Positions 27,478 to 35,910 of a stretch of 64,000 bases of DNA are shown piece after piece (position 1 is the first letter of the stretch; each line of letters begins with the position of its first letter). Origin of the DNA: Gemmatimonadota bacterium (GTDB lineage: Bacteria; Gemmatimonadota; Gemmatimonadetes; Gemmatimonadales; GWC2-71-9); contig JADJPD010000018.1 in the NCBI GenBank assembly GCA_016713435.1, positions 1 to 64,000 on the forward strand, read 5' to 3'. The notes beneath the pieces were generated by a model. The model saw only the letters and a list, made by a program, of their open reading frames with translations, was not told the origin of the DNA and made no database searches. The translations under genes and the position numbers were made by a program.

Positions 27478-27600
27478 GGGGTGGACCAGGACGCGGGAAC
27501 GGCCGCGCACGCCGCGTGTCAGGGCATCCGGCTTGTGATGCATGCACTGCATGAACGGACCGGCGCCGGACCCGAGGATCTCCGGGGGCTCAGGCCCGGG
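27478..27600. repeat. Dispersed repeat, copy B
   Basis: Partner of 3504-3634 in the same orientation. Shares GTGGACC, CGCGTGTC, GATGCATGCACTGCAT and GCCGGACCCGAGGATCTCC. Lies just downstream of the DoxX-like gene, outside any recognised gene. Confidence 0.6.
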
Positions 27601-27668
27601 CTCGCCCCCGCGCCTCCACCCAATCTGCGCCGCGCGCGGCGTGACCGGCCGTCTCGCGCGTGGCCGCG

Positions 27669-28325
27669 CTAATCCGGACGCCCCGCCGCCCGGTAGTCGA
27701 GGACGATGAGCGCCACCAGCGCGCCGAGTACCACCCACGTCCCGGCGCCCCCTGCCCCGGCGAGCCGCACCACCCCGAGCCCCGCGGCAACCACCCCGAG
27801 CCCCGCCAGCCACCCGAGCGCGGCGGCGAGCCGCCGTCCCGTTCCCGCTGGGGCCGGTCGCCGGTCCTCGAGCAGCCCGGCCAGCTTGGGCCAGTCGTAC
27901 ACCAGCAGGACCCCCGCGAGGCCGAGGAACACCGCCACCACATACGGCGTCCCGCGCCATGCCAGCGACCAGGTGACCACCAGGATGCTCACCAGGATGG
28001 GCACCAGCATGAGCGCGCCCAAGGTGGCGAACCGCCGCGTGAGGAGCAGGAACCCCGTGCCCACCTCCGCCACGGCGATGAAGCGGCCGTAGGCGGCCAG
28101 CCCGTGCGGGGCCAGCGTGGCCTCGAGGTTCGGGGGGCCCATGGTGTTGGGGAAGCGCGGGATGAGCTTGGCGAGCCCCGAGAAGACGAAGAGGAGGCCG
28201 AGGAACCACCGAATGCCGTAGATCAGGAAGGGCGGCCGGCGCGCGGGGTCGAGGAAGCGGTAGGCGATCGCCGCCGGGGCGAAGGCCAGCAGCATCAGGA
28301 AGGGCGGGAAGTGGAGCAGGAGCAT
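27669..28325 (-). CDS. DoxX-like membrane protein
   Basis: 218 residues with seven hydrophobic stretches. The central WFLGLLFVFSGLAKLIP, GRFIAVAEVGTGFLLL and VVAVFLGLAGVLLVYDWP follow the DoxX/TQO-small-subunit pattern (the FSGLAK motif at the end of a helix). Likely a redox- or quinone-associated membrane protein; no cofactor ligands are clear. Unrelated in sequence to the shorter DoxX at 1818-2225. Confidence 0.65.
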   Translation of the reverse strand: MLLLHFPPFLMLLAFAPAAIAYRFLDPARRPPFLIYGIRWFLGLLFVFSGLAKLIPRFPNTMGPPNLEATLAPHGLAAYGRFIAVAEVGTGFLLLTRRFATLGALMLVPILVSILVVTWSLAWRGTPYVVAVFLGLAGVLLVYDWPKLAGLLEDRRPAPAGTGRRLAAALGWLAGLGVVAAGLGVVRLAGAGGAGTWVVLGALVALIVLDYRAAGRPD

Positions 28326-28386
28326 GGGCGGCTCGATGACGGGGCCCGTCAGCGCAATCCCGGCCCGGACGCGCGGTTCGCCGGCC

Positions 28387-28830
28387 TCACCCGCGCGCCC
28401 GCGCCTTGGCCTCGGCCAGGTACCCGGGCGCCAGGTCGAGGAGGTTCGAGATCTTCCGGATCAGGTAGGCCTCGTGCTCCGCCACGGTCCCGTCCGCCAG
28501 GATCACGCCCCACATCACCTCGGCGAGGACCAGCTTCTGACCCGCGTCGTACTGCGCCGCCACGGTGCGGGTGAACGCGAAGTGGTCAATGGAACCCTGC
28601 CGCGCCTCCTCGGCGTAGGCGAGGAGCGCCGTGACCGCCTCGTCGTCCAGCGCGAAGTGGCGGGCGAGGGCGGCGCGGATGTGGGCCTGCTCCTCCGTGC
28701 TGAACTCGCCGTCGGCATGGGCCAGCTCGAGGAGGAGGGCGGCGGCGGCCACCTGGATCTCGGGCGCCTTGGGCGACGCCGACGAGGTGGCGGGAGTGCG
28801 GGCGAGGAGGCGCTTGAGGCTGTCGAGCAT
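28387..28830 (-). CDS. TerB-like (DjlA N-terminal type) helical protein
   Basis: 147-residue all-helical cytoplasmic protein. The repeated acidic turns LLLELAHADGEFSTEEQAHI and VMWGVILADGTVAEHEAYLI are the two metal-binding-like ADGxxxxxE loops of the TerB/DjlA N-terminal fold. Members are linked to tellurite or stress responses, but the role of stand-alone TerB proteins is not established. The length fits a complete single domain. Confidence 0.8.
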   Translation of the reverse strand: MLDSLKRLLARTPATSSASPKAPEIQVAAAALLLELAHADGEFSTEEQAHIRAALARHFALDDEAVTALLAYAEEARQGSIDHFAFTRTVAAQYDAGQKLVLAEVMWGVILADGTVAEHEAYLIRKISNLLDLAPGYLAEAKARARG

Positions 28831-28924
28831 TGCGATGGGGGGTCGGGGACAGGGGAAGTCTACACCGATGGTGAGCCCCGGGCAGACCCTGCCGCCATGC
28901 CGGCCTCCCCGCTTCGCCCGCTCC

Positions 28925-29485
28925 TCACCCCACCTGGCTCAGCAGGACCACCCCCGCGCCCACCGCCACGGCGCCGCCGATCCGCGCCGCCAGGAGGGAC
29001 CGCCGCGCCAGCCGCTCCGCCGTGATCGCCACCGCCACGATGCCCATCACACGGAGATCCATGGCACCAAGCGCGAGCAGGACCGCCGTGGGGCCGGCGC
29101 AGGAGCACACGCACCGCGCACCGAGCCGGAGGCCGTGACGCCAGGCCGCCGTGACGGACCACGGGCCGCCGCCGGCGGCCGCCACCGCACGACATCGCGC
29201 CAGCGCCCGCGCCTTCCACGCCGTGAACTGCAGCCCGCCGGCCACCAGCACCACCACCCCGCTGACCCACGGCCTCGCCGGCACGACCGGCCCCACGACG
29301 AGGCCCACCGCATGCACCGCCACCCCGACCGCCGTCCACACCGCGTAGTAGCCGAGGGCCACTACGAGGGGGCGCTCCACCCGCGCGAGGACGGGCGCGA
29401 GCGACGGCAGCATCATCGGGACCATCATGAGCGCCCACATCCCGACGAACGAGGCGCCGCTCGCGCCGTGCGCGTGCATCGGCAT
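28925..29485 (-). CDS. DUF2182 metal-binding-like membrane protein
   Basis: 186 residues starting MPMHAHGASGASF. The first helix GMWALMMVPMMLPSLAPV carries the Met-rich WAxMMxxMMxPS signature of DUF2182. Further helices follow (ALGYYAVWTAVGVAVHAV, GVVVLVAGGLQFTAWKA), then CVCSCAGPTAVLLALGAM with clustered cysteines and LRVMGIVAVAITAERL. Predicted integral inner-membrane protein, possibly binding metal through Met, His and Cys. The ATG overlaps the upstream DUF899 stop as TGATG, so the two are translationally coupled. Confidence 0.8.
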   Translation of the reverse strand: MPMHAHGASGASFVGMWALMMVPMMLPSLAPVLARVERPLVVALGYYAVWTAVGVAVHAVGLVVGPVVPARPWVSGVVVLVAGGLQFTAWKARALARCRAVAAAGGGPWSVTAAWRHGLRLGARCVCSCAGPTAVLLALGAMDLRVMGIVAVAITAERLARRSLLAARIGGAVAVGAGVVLLSQVG

Positions 29486-30324
29486 CACCGTCCCGGGTAT
29501 GCGTCGCGGTGACGGAGCCAGTACCCGCCGTGCTCGTTGCGGCCGCCGGGCGCGCGGTCGAGCCACTGGTACACGCCCCAGAGCGCGTCGAGCCCGCGGG
29601 CGTAGGTGGAGTAGGTGTGGTACACGACACCGTCCTCCAGCGCGAAGGCGCTCACCCCCGGACGCTCACGGGTGTAGGTCGGCACGTCGGTGCCGGTCGT
29701 GGCCGCCAGCTCCACGATCGACAGCTCTCCCTTCCGCACCAGCTGCGACCCCACATCGGGCGCGGCAGCCGGTCGCGCACCTCCCGTCGGCTTCACGGCC
29801 ATCGCAGGCTCCCGGCGGTAGTTGTACTCGATGCCGCCGACGTGCTGCTGCTCCTCGGTGAAGTGCGCGTTGAAGTCGAAGTTGAAGTCCCCGCCGTGGC
29901 ACGAGGCCCACGGGAAGCGCCAGCCCATCCGGCGCCGGAAGTCGAGCAGCTTCGCGAGCGGCGCCCGGGACACCGCCCAGAGCGCCACGTCGTGCTGCTC
30001 CAGGTGCGTCACGATGCCGTCGAAGCCATCCGCGATGGACGAGCACGACGGGCACCCCGCCGCGTAGTCCGGCCCGAACATGAAGTGGTACACCAGCAAC
30101 TGCGACCGCCCGCCGAAGAGGTCCGCGAGCGTCGCGGGACCGGCCTCGGTCTCGAGGCGATACGGCTTCTCGACCCGGACCCACGGCAGCGCCTGCCGCT
30201 GCCGCGCCAGCTCGTCGCTCCGCCGCGTCAGCTCCTTCTCCGCCGCGAGCAGCTCGAGCCGCGCGGCGCGCCACGCCTCGCGGGTGCCAATGGTGTGGGG
30301 CGTCGGCTTCGTGGTCGTCGTCAT
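29485..30324 (-). CDS. DUF899-family thioredoxin-like protein
   Basis: 279 residues from MTTTTKPTPHTIGTREAW, with a TTGGAGG ribosome-binding site. The family layout is clear: AARLELLAAEKELTRRSDEL, LADLFGGRSQLLVYHFMFGP, CPSCSSIADGFDG (the CxxC of the thioredoxin-like fold), FPWASCHGGDFNFDF and the C-terminal GYWLRHRDAY. DUF899 proteins are soluble and uncharacterised; a redox role is inferred from the CPSC motif. It is coupled to the DUF2182 gene and divergent from an HTH regulator 130 bp away, which may control the pair. Confidence 0.85.
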   Translation of the reverse strand: MTTTTKPTPHTIGTREAWRAARLELLAAEKELTRRSDELARQRQALPWVRVEKPYRLETEAGPATLADLFGGRSQLLVYHFMFGPDYAAGCPSCSSIADGFDGIVTHLEQHDVALWAVSRAPLAKLLDFRRRMGWRFPWASCHGGDFNFDFNAHFTEEQQHVGGIEYNYRREPAMAVKPTGGARPAAAPDVGSQLVRKGELSIVELAATTGTDVPTYTRERPGVSAFALEDGVVYHTYSTYARGLDALWGVYQWLDRAPGGRNEHGGYWLRHRDAYPGR

Positions 30325-30454
30325 GCTTGCCTCCAAGGGTGGGGTGCGAGATCTTGCCAGCCGTTCCGCTCGCGGCGGGCACCGCGACAACCTTACGGCG
30401 AGCCCTCGCCGGGCCGTGAGTTACAGGCATGACGCAATTCCCCGGGCCGCCTCC

Positions 30455-31678
30455 ATGGATCCCCTGATCGCCGCCGCGGCGCGCGCGCTCGCGGCCGGCG
30501 ACCCGATCGGCGCGCTCAATCACGTCGCGCTGCGCGAGGATGCGCGCGGCCTGGCGCTCCGCGGCATCGCCATGGCCCAGCTCGGTGAGCTCCCCCGCGC
30601 CAAGGCGCTCATCCGCCGGGCCGCGCGCGGCTTCGGGCCGGGCGAGCCGGTGGCGCGGGCGCGGTGCGTGGTGGCGGAGGCGGAGATCGCGCTCGCGGCG
30701 CGCGACCTGGCCTGGCCCCCCGGCGCCCTCGACGCCGCCCGCGCCACGCTCGAGGCCCACGGCGACCGCGCGAACGCGGCGCACGCGCGCCTCATCGCCG
30801 CGCGGCGGCACCTCCTGCTCGGCCGCCTCACGGAGGCCGAGCGGATGCTCGCGGCCGGGGATCCGGCCGCGCTCCCACCGCCGCTCCGGGCGGTGCACGA
30901 GCTGGCCGTTGCCGGCATCGCCATGCGCCGTCTCGGCGCCCGCGAGGCGCGCGCGGCGCTCGCGCGCGCGGACGGCGCGGCGCGCCGAGCGGGGGTGCCG
31001 GCGCTCCAGGCAGAGGTGGCGGCGCTGGCCGCGGCGCTGGCAGCCCCGGCGGCGCGGCTCGTCACGCCCGGCGCGGGGCGGCTCCTGTCGCTCGAGGACA
31101 TCGAGGCGCTGCTCGCCTCGGGCACGCTCGTCGTGGACGGATGCCGCCACGTCGTGGCGCGCGGCTCGACGCGGGTGGCGCTCGCGGGGCGGCCCGTGCT
31201 CTTCGCGCTCGCCCGGACGCTCGGCGAGGCGTGGCCCGGCGACGCCTCCCGCGCCGCCCTGCTCCGGTCCTTCGGCGCGCACTTCACCGACGCGTCCCAC
31301 CGCGCCCGGCTCCGGGTGGAGATTTCCCGGCTCCGCCGCGCGCTCGGCCCCCTCGCGGCCGTCGCCGCGACGCCGGCCGGCTTCACGCTGGCGCCGCGCC
31401 GCACCGACGCGGTGGCGGTCCTCGCGCCGCCGGCGCCGATCCCGGAGCGGCACGGCGCGGTGTTCGGGCTGCTCGCCGACGGGGAGGGGTGGTCGAGTTC
31501 CGCGCTGGCCCTCGCGCTCCGGACCAGCCCGCGCACCGTGCAGCGCGCGCTGGAGGCCCTCGCCACGGCGAGCCTGGTGCAGGGCGTCGGGCGCGGTCGC
31601 GCCCGGCGGTGGATGGCGTCGCCCGTGATGGGAATCGCGACGTCGCTGTTACTCCCTGCCCCGCTGCCGCTCGACTAG
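30455..31678 (+). CDS. Transcriptional regulator with C-terminal winged helix
   Basis: 407-residue Ala-rich protein. The N-terminal half is tetratricopeptide-like helical (EDARGLALRGIAMAQLGEL, HARLIAARRHLLLGRLTEAE). A middle module (LVVDGCRHVVARGSTRVAL, ISRLRRALGPLAAVAATPAG) resembles a transcriptional-regulator winged helix (OmpR/SARP-like), and the end (SSSALALALRTSPRTVQRAL, GRGRARRW) is a second HTH. Divergently transcribed from the DUF899-DUF2182 pair, so that intergenic region is a likely target. The start was chosen at MDPLIAAAARAL; an out-of-frame ATG precedes it. Confidence 0.7.
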   Translation: MDPLIAAAARALAAGDPIGALNHVALREDARGLALRGIAMAQLGELPRAKALIRRAARGFGPGEPVARARCVVAEAEIALAARDLAWPPGALDAARATLEAHGDRANAAHARLIAARRHLLLGRLTEAERMLAAGDPAALPPPLRAVHELAVAGIAMRRLGAREARAALARADGAARRAGVPALQAEVAALAAALAAPAARLVTPGAGRLLSLEDIEALLASGTLVVDGCRHVVARGSTRVALAGRPVLFALARTLGEAWPGDASRAALLRSFGAHFTDASHRARLRVEISRLRRALGPLAAVAATPAGFTLAPRRTDAVAVLAPPAPIPERHGAVFGLLADGEGWSSSALALALRTSPRTVQRALEALATASLVQGVGRGRARRWMASPVMGIATSLLLPAPLPLD

Positions 31679-31681
31679 ACT
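31676..31681 (+). promoter_or_regulatory. -10-like hexamer TAGACT (leaderless start)
   Basis: TAGACT, then GTGGCC, then the ATG at 31688. The six-base gap would place the transcript start on the initiation codon. The same spacing occurs at 33704, 35224 and 43492. Confidence 0.5.
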
Positions 31682-31687
31682 GTGGCC

Positions 31688-32338
31688 ATGCCCAAGCCAC
31701 GCGTCGTCAAGGCCGAAGTGGTCCGCGAGTACGGACCGTTCGAGGGAATCCCGCAGGTGCACGGCGTGAGCTGGGATGGGGAGCACGTCTGGTTCGCCGG
31801 TGGCAACCAGATGCATGCGCTCGACCCGGGCAGCGGCGCGCTTGAGCGGGCCCTCAACGTGCCGGCGCACGCGGGCACCGCCTTCGACGGGCGGCATCTC
31901 TTCCAGATCGACAACGGCCAGATCCGGAAAGTCGATCCCGCCTCGGGCGAGGTCGTCGCCACGATCCCGTCACCCGGCGGGACGGACTCGGGCCTCGCGT
32001 GGGCGGAAGGCACGCTCTGGGTGGGGCAGTATCGCGAGCGGAAGATCCACCAGGTGGACCCCGAGACGGGCCGCATCCTCCGGACCATCGAGTCGAACCG
32101 GTTCGTCACCGGCGTCACCTGGGTGGACGGCGAGCTCTGGCACGGCACCTGGGAGGACGACGCGAGCGACGTGCGCCGCATCGATCCCGCCACGGGCGAG
32201 GTGCTGGAGCGCCTCGAGATGCCGGCGGGCGCCGGCGTGTCCGGGCTCGAGTCGGATGGGGCGGACCGGTTCTTCTGCGGCGGCGGGAACAGCGGGAAGG
32301 TCCGCGTGGTTGCGCGGCGGCGCGGCAAGGCGAAGTGA
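31688..32338 (+). CDS. YncE/glutamine-cyclotransferase-like beta-propeller protein
   Basis: 216 residues of four-stranded propeller repeats: VHGVSWDGEHVWFAGGNQ, GTAFDGRHLFQIDNGQIRKV, GLAWAEGTLWVGQYRERKIH and GVTWVDGELWHGTWEDDASD. The spacing (G-D-x-(L/I)W ... VDPxTG) resembles YncE or glutaminyl cyclotransferase-like propellers. No catalytic residues are obvious and there is no signal peptide, so it may be a cytoplasmic binding protein. An in-frame GTG two codons upstream is a less likely start because the TAGACT hexamer fits the ATG. Confidence 0.7.
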   Translation: MPKPRVVKAEVVREYGPFEGIPQVHGVSWDGEHVWFAGGNQMHALDPGSGALERALNVPAHAGTAFDGRHLFQIDNGQIRKVDPASGEVVATIPSPGGTDSGLAWAEGTLWVGQYRERKIHQVDPETGRILRTIESNRFVTGVTWVDGELWHGTWEDDASDVRRIDPATGEVLERLEMPAGAGVSGLESDGADRFFCGGGNSGKVRVVARRRGKAK

Positions 32339-32430
32339 CCTCGGCGCCGCCAGCATCGTAACTCCTGCCTGGGAAGCGAACGCGAGCGCGCCTGGCCCCA
32401 CCGGCCTCGGCCCGCCTCGTGTCGCCCCCC

Positions 32431-32901
32431 TTACGGCCTCCCCGGCCGCAGCCCGAGCAGCCAGAGCAGCGCCGCCACCGCCGCGAAGAACAGGGTGATC
32501 TTGAGCCGCTGCACCGACTCCTCCTGGGTGCGCGGCCGGACCAGCCGGGCGTACCAGGGCTCGCTCGGCACCGCGGCCACCGCGTCGGGATCGGCGAACC
32601 CGTGACGCAACAGCACCACCAGCGCCGCCAGCAGCGCCCCGACCGCCGCGAGGCCCACCGGCACCAGCGCCACGAGGAAGATCATCGGCAGGAGCCCCTC
32701 CCAGCTCCCCCCGCCCGGCCGGTCGCGCACGCTGTGCCAGAGCGGCAGCCCGATCGCCAGCATGCCCAGCACGGTGCCGGCCGGGAGCCAGACCATCCAC
32801 GGGCGCAGCTGATGGCGCTTCGCGAGGACGGGGAGCGCCCCGGCAGCCAGGAACGCGGCCCCGGTGGCGACGGTGCGGAACAACTCGGTGTTGGCGGTCA
32901 T
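32431..32901 (-). CDS. Hypothetical four-helix membrane protein
   Basis: 156 residues from MTANTELFRTVATGAAF. Hydrophobic segments are VATGAAFLAAGALPVLA, VWLPAGTVLGMLAIGLPL, LLPMIFLVALVPVGLAAVGA and ITLFFAAVAALLWLLGL, with a soluble loop (PSEPWYARLVRPRTQEESV) before the last helix. No family recognised. Stand-alone, convergent with the propeller gene. Confidence 0.55.
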   Translation of the reverse strand: MTANTELFRTVATGAAFLAAGALPVLAKRHQLRPWMVWLPAGTVLGMLAIGLPLWHSVRDRPGGGSWEGLLPMIFLVALVPVGLAAVGALLAALVVLLRHGFADPDAVAAVPSEPWYARLVRPRTQEESVQRLKITLFFAAVAALLWLLGLRPGRP

Positions 32902-33081
32902 GCGCGAGCCCGGACAGCGAGGTGAAGCGCCGCCACGGGGGCGGGCGGCGCCTGCACAATTTATCTCGGCCCGGGTGGCGGCGGGGGTAACGCCCGGTCC
33001 CCGTCGGCGCCACGGCGGTGCTGCGTGGCGCTGGCCCTCAGCGGCGGGCACTCGCCACGCATCGCTGTCGGCACCGCCTGC

Positions 33082-33548
33082 TCACGCCGCCGGCCGCTCC
33101 CGATCCACCCGCGCAATCCAGCACCCCGCCTCCCGGTGCCGTGCGAAGAGGTACCGCACCCGCGCATCAGCGAAGAGCGCCGCGATGTCCCCTCCACCGC
33201 CGCGCCGCCGGTCGCGGCCGTCGCCAGCACCACCCCGCCATCGCCCCGGGCCTCGAGCAGGAGGGGGAGCGTCCGGAGGTCCTCGGGCACGCGCGCCGGG
33301 TCGGGCGCCTGGCAGGGCTCGCGGTGCACGAAGATGGGGCCGGGCGCCGTCACCGTGCCGCCTTCCTCGCGGGGGCGGTAGGTGAAGAGCACGCGCTCCT
33401 CCTGGCCCACGCGGAAGGTGCCGAGGCACTGGCGGCAGGGGCCGGTGCCGCGGGCCAGCTCCACCGTGGCGGGGTGGCCGTAGCCGGGAGCCTTCAAGGT
33501 CCGCCGCACTTCGTCGGCGGTGGCCGGGTCGATGCCGGTGATCCACAT
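33082..33548 (-). CDS. DUF1203-family protein (frameshifted near its 3' end)
   Basis: Starts MWITGIDPATADEVRR and contains TGPCRQCLGTFRVGQEERVL, FTYRPREEGGTVTAPGPIFVH and REPCQAPDPARVPEDL, the conserved core of DUF1203. A one-base shift near 33190 is needed to continue as DIAALFADARVRYLFARHR and end at RVDRERPAA. Uncharacterised family; the CRQC pair and HREPC could bind metal. Confidence 0.75.
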
Positions 33549-33703
33549 GCGCGCGCTCCGCGATTGAGGTGACGCGAATCTGGGGCTGCGGGCCGGGCGG
33601 GGATATCCGGGGGTTGCGGTGGAATCCGCGCCCGGGTGGGCGGCCAGCCCCGGCCGTCCCCGGCACGCGGCCGGCGGCGCCTGACGCGTGCACGCCGATG
33701 GAG

Positions 33704-33709
33704 TAACTT
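33704..33709 (+). promoter_or_regulatory. -10-like hexamer TAACTT (leaderless start)
   Basis: TAACTT, GAGGCC, then ATG at 33716: identical six-base spacing to the site at 31676. GAGG could also serve as a very close ribosome-binding site, but at five bases or fewer this is unlikely. Confidence 0.5.
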
Positions 33710-33715
33710 GAGGCC

Positions 33716-34540
33716 ATGCCTGCCATCGTCGACAACGACCATTACACGCCCCAACCCGACCGCTTCACCCTCCGGCTGGCCGGGCTCGTGGCGTTCCTCA
33801 AGGCCTCCGGCGGCCGCTACCCGAGCCGAGTCGGGGCGAAGGACGACGCGGAACGCGCGCTCGCCCTGTTCGTCATGAACTGTCGCGGCGCCGCCCGGGG
33901 CACCAGCGGCACCGCCCTCACCCCCGCCCGGCGCCGCCAGCTCGAGGCCCTCCCGGGGTGGACCTGGGCCACCCCGGGCACGGCGCTCCACCAGCAGCGG
34001 TACCGGGCCAACCTCGAGGCCTGCGTGGCGACGGTGGAGGCGGCGGTCCGCCGCCTCAAGACGATCACCTTCCCCCGCGGCTATCGCCTCCCCGACGGCC
34101 GGAACCCCGTCACCGCGCTCCGCCGCGTCCGCATCGCCCGCGAGAACGGCACCTTGCCCGACGACCTCGCGCGCCGCCTGACACGGCTCCCGCGCTGGAC
34201 CTGGCGCCGGCACCGCCCCGACCCGGTGCCCGGGCTCGACGGCTGGCTCGAGCTCCTCGACCGCTACATCGCGAAGCACGGCCACACGCTGGTGCCGGTT
34301 GACTACTGTGTCGGCACGCTCAAGCTCGGCCGCTGGGTCTCGCGGGTGCGGACCTTCCGCCGGAAGGGGCGGATGACGCCCGGGATGGCGGCCGCGCTCG
34401 AGGCCCGCGCGGAATGGCGGTGGAACCCGCATGGCGAGGAGCCGCCGCGGGCCGCGCCGTCCCGGACGGCGGCGAAGGCGCCGGCGTCGCGGGGCAAGCG
34501 CCGCGCGCTCAAGCGCGGGCAGAAGCCGCGATCCCGCTGA
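33716..34540 (+). CDS. Helicase-associated (HA) domain protein
   Basis: 274 residues with helical repeats of the HA-domain type (PF03457-like), each ending in a Trp-rich turn: LEALPGWTWATPG, LPRWTWRRHRP and WLELLDRYIAKHGHTLVPVD ... LKLGRWVSRVRTFRRKGRM ... EWRWNP. HA domains probably bind nucleic acid and usually follow helicase domains; here there is no helicase and a basic Lys/Arg tail follows (GKRRALKRGQKPRSR), suggesting a stand-alone DNA- or RNA-binding protein. Confidence 0.75.
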   Translation: MPAIVDNDHYTPQPDRFTLRLAGLVAFLKASGGRYPSRVGAKDDAERALALFVMNCRGAARGTSGTALTPARRRQLEALPGWTWATPGTALHQQRYRANLEACVATVEAAVRRLKTITFPRGYRLPDGRNPVTALRRVRIARENGTLPDDLARRLTRLPRWTWRRHRPDPVPGLDGWLELLDRYIAKHGHTLVPVDYCVGTLKLGRWVSRVRTFRRKGRMTPGMAAALEARAEWRWNPHGEEPPRAAPSRTAAKAPASRGKRRALKRGQKPRSR

Positions 34541-34655
34541 ATCGGGTACGGCAGATCGTGCAGGGTGCCGACCGGCTGGAGTGCTGCTGCCTGCTTCAGC
34601 GGAATTCCGGCCGAGCTGCGCTTCAGCGCGTGGCCCTTGCCGAGGCAACGCCGAC

Positions 34656-35186
34656 ATGACCGACCACGCTCCCCAGAACGTCATCCTCGGCCGCTGGACC
34701 GTCCCCCCCGGCCGCCTCCGCGCCTTCACCGCGCAGGTGCGCGCCCGCTCGGCGCAGTCGCCCTTCCCGCCGCGGGACCTCCTCGCCGCGTGCGACGCCC
34801 AGGCGGAGAAGGGCCTCGAGGTGGTCTTCCGCACGGACGAGCTGGTCGTTGGGTCCTGGTCGCTCTCGTTCACCTACAACCAGGTGACGGACTTCCGCCT
34901 CGAGGACACCTGGCTGCTGGTCGAGCTGGAAGGCGGCAGCCACGAGATCCCGGTGCCGGTGACGCCGGAGGGCCGGGCCGCCGCGGAGCAGGCGCTCGCC
35001 GCGTATGCCGCCATCGTGGCGGAGGAGAATCGCCGATACTTCGCGGCGCGGGCGGCGCCCACCTGGAGCAATCGCCTGCTCAACATCGCGGAGCGGCACT
35101 TCGCCTGGGTGGTGCTCGGGTTCTTCTTCGTGGGGGTTCCGCTGCTCGTCGCGCTGTTCGGGTTGCTGCGGGGCGGGTTCGAGTAG
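34656..35186 (+). CDS. Hypothetical protein with C-terminal membrane helix
   Basis: 176 residues from MTDHAPQNVILGRWTVPP. A soluble mixed alpha/beta region resembles a PH-like or YcxB-like fold (VVFRTDELVVGSWSLSF, FRLEDTWLLVELEGGSHEIP) and is followed by one C-terminal helix (WVVLGFFFVGVPLLVALFGLL). Frames extending upstream start in unrelated sequence; this ATG gives the first coherent protein. Function unknown. Confidence 0.6.
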   Translation: MTDHAPQNVILGRWTVPPGRLRAFTAQVRARSAQSPFPPRDLLAACDAQAEKGLEVVFRTDELVVGSWSLSFTYNQVTDFRLEDTWLLVELEGGSHEIPVPVTPEGRAAAEQALAAYAAIVAEENRRYFAARAAPTWSNRLLNIAERHFAWVVLGFFFVGVPLLVALFGLLRGGFE

Positions 35187-35223
35187 GGCGCGGGCCGGCT
35201 CGCGCGGTGCGTGCGTGGGCACC

Positions 35224-35229
35224 TAGATT
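35224..35229 (+). promoter_or_regulatory. -10-like hexamer TAGATT
   Basis: TAGATT, CAGGCC, then GTG at 35236. The spacing matches the leaderless sites, but the likely start of the lipoprotein is 35323, so here the transcript may have a short leader. The same TAGATT occurs at 37317-37322 and 45174-45179 upstream of other plus-strand genes. Confidence 0.4.
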
Positions 35230-35322
35230 CAGGCCGTGCCGCACCGACCCGTTGATCCCGAACGGATGGTCCGCCCCAGCCCGTCGGCTCCATCCCACCT
35301 GACCTTCATCCCTGCCTCGTCC

Positions 35323-35808
35323 ATGCGCTCCTTCGCCGTGCCGCTGTGCCTGAGTGTGCTGCTCGCCTGCAAGCCCGCCGATACGCCGAAGGCGGAGCCC
35401 GTGACGCCGCCCACGCCCGCCACGGTGGCCCGGGCGGACTTCAGCCGGATCGCCTATCTCGCGGGGCGGTGGCGCGGGGAGGATGCGGGCGGGAAGCCGT
35501 TCTTCGAGCGCTACGTGGCGCTCAACGACACCACGCTCCAGAGCTACACCTTCAACGACTCGAGCTTCGCGGCGCCGTCGGACAGCGGCAAGATCCGCTG
35601 GGCCAACGGGCAGGTGCGGTCGGGAAGCGGACAGCTGCGGTGGGTGGCAACGGTGTGGACGGCGGACAGCGTGCGGTTCGAGCCGGAGGGGGGCGCGACG
35701 AACAGCTTCACCTGGCTCCGCCGGTCGGCGGATGCGTGGACGGCGCGGCTCGAGCCGAGCGGGGGGCCGGGGCCGGTGGTGTATGAGATGACGCGGCTGC
35801 CGGAGTAA
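35323..35808 (+). CDS. DUF6265-like lipoprotein
   Basis: 161 residues: a lipoprotein signal (MRSFAVPLCLSVLLACKP, lipobox LLAC), then FSRIAYLAGRWRGEDAGGK, FERYVALNDTTLQSYTF, VWTADSVRFEPEGGATNSF and PGPVVYEMTRLPE. The LAGRWRG and Tyr-rich strands fit DUF6265/lipocalin-like proteins. Anchored in the membrane facing the periplasm; ligand unknown. An in-frame GTG at 35236 would give a longer N-terminus without a signal at the right place. Confidence 0.7.
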   Translation: MRSFAVPLCLSVLLACKPADTPKAEPVTPPTPATVARADFSRIAYLAGRWRGEDAGGKPFFERYVALNDTTLQSYTFNDSSFAAPSDSGKIRWANGQVRSGSGQLRWVATVWTADSVRFEPEGGATNSFTWLRRSADAWTARLEPSGGPGPVVYEMTRLPE

Positions 35809-35910
35809 GGGGCACGATTCCGTGGCTTTCTCGTCCGTGTCCCGTCGTGCATTCCTGATTGCCGGACTGGCGGGGTCGCCCGGGGCGGCGGCCTGAAGCT
35901 CCGAGTCCCC

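Larger units (their letters stand above)
26770..27668. other. 900-bp interval without a convincing gene
   Basis: Open frames exist on both strands but are low-complexity and mutually contradictory. The interval contains a 21-bp tandem repeat (27180-27326) and copy B of the dispersed repeat (27478-27600). I see no conserved protein, RNA gene or clear promoter. Confidence 0.6.

Noticed and set aside
27140..27538. Plus-strand frame with a seven-residue Trp repeat
   Set aside because: The repeat is a by-product of the 21-bp DNA minisatellite; there is no ribosome-binding site, no conserved flank, and the opposite strand gives an equally regular peptide.
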